From positions 1-5,731 of the forward strand of contig JAJDDH010000146.1 of NCBI GenBank assembly GCA_029260415.1: a stretch of DNA of 5,731 bases. The letters run 5' to 3'. The notes beneath the pieces were generated by a model. It was not told where the DNA came from, did no database searches, and saw only the letters and a list, made by a program, of their open reading frames with translations. Origin of the DNA: Phycisphaerales bacterium. Lineage in GTDB: Bacteria; Planctomycetota; Phycisphaerae; Phycisphaerales; UBA1924. Numbering within the stretch: position 1 is the stretch's first letter; each line of letters begins with the position of its first letter. Below, piece by piece: positions 5,585-5,731 of this stretch. A program made the translations under genes and the position numbers.

Positions 5585-5731
5585 GTGACTGAACGAGAAC
5601 CAAACCGGGTGGAGCTTGATCCGCCGGCGTCGACCCAGCCCAAGACCGAGGCCGCGGCCCCGCCCGAGAGCGGCAGCCAGCTCCGCGCCAACGACGGCGT
5701 GGTGCAGGAGCAGCTGGCCAACCTGATCCAG
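5585..5731 (+). CDS. Unrecognised protein, N-terminal fragment running off the right edge
   Basis: A GTG start follows a strong GGGAGG site, and the frame stays open for 49 codons to the window end. The visible protein begins MTEREPNRVELDPPAS. It is rich in Glu, Pro, Ala and Thr to about residue 32, then reads 'LRANDGVVQEQLANLIQ', which looks like the start of a helical domain. There is no signal peptide or membrane segment, unlike the three genes before it, so it is probably cytoplasmic with a disordered N-terminus. It has no dockerin-like sequence in view and may belong to a different transcription unit. I do not recognise the family. An in-frame GTG at 5609 is a less likely start because it lacks a binding site. 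Confidence 0.65.
   Translation, partial: MTEREPNRVELDPPASTQPKTEAAAPPESGSQLRANDGVVQEQLANLIQ

Overview
The window is strongly GC-rich and looks like part of a planctomycete chromosome, most likely Phycisphaerae. The main evidence is that three consecutive secreted proteins end in the same paired repeat, consensus ADLAxPxGxxDFSDVxxFL, closing on Gly-Cys-Pro. From memory this is the 'GC-type dockerin' tail typical of that class. The DNRLRE-type domain, the 6-Cys 'GACCLPDGSC' repeats and the jelly-roll modules also fit. The assignment rests on recalled family knowledge and was not tested by a search.

Layout, all on the + strand. (1) 2-955 is the C-terminal 317 residues of a large secreted protein: a beta-domain, a jelly-roll domain and the paired tail. 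Its catalytic part, if any, lies before the window. (2) 1032-3602 is a complete 856-residue secreted multicopper oxidase of the CotA/bilirubin-oxidase type. All twelve expected copper ligands are visible. An N-terminal DNRLRE-type domain and two 6-Cys repeats precede it, and the paired tail follows. (3) 3689-5515 is a complete 608-residue secreted di-haem protein of the cytochrome c peroxidase/MauG family with two CxxCH sites, an extra beta-domain and the paired tail. (4) 5585-5731 is the first 49 codons of a different, unrecognised gene with a hydrophilic N-terminus, no export signal, a GTG start and a strong ribosome binding site.

The gaps between genes are short (76, 86 and 69 bases). They hold ribosome binding sites, weak -10-like hexamers and GC-rich hairpins. 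No stretch over 300 bases lacks a gene. I saw no RNA gene, insertion sequence, CRISPR array or attachment site.

How the genes may work together (inference): the first three proteins are exported and probably held at one place by a shared C-terminal device. That would put a copper oxidase (O2 to water, oxidising phenols or metals) beside a di-haem peroxidase/MauG-like enzyme (H2O2-dependent oxidation). The set resembles a small extracellular oxidative module. Its substrate cannot be read from the sequence.
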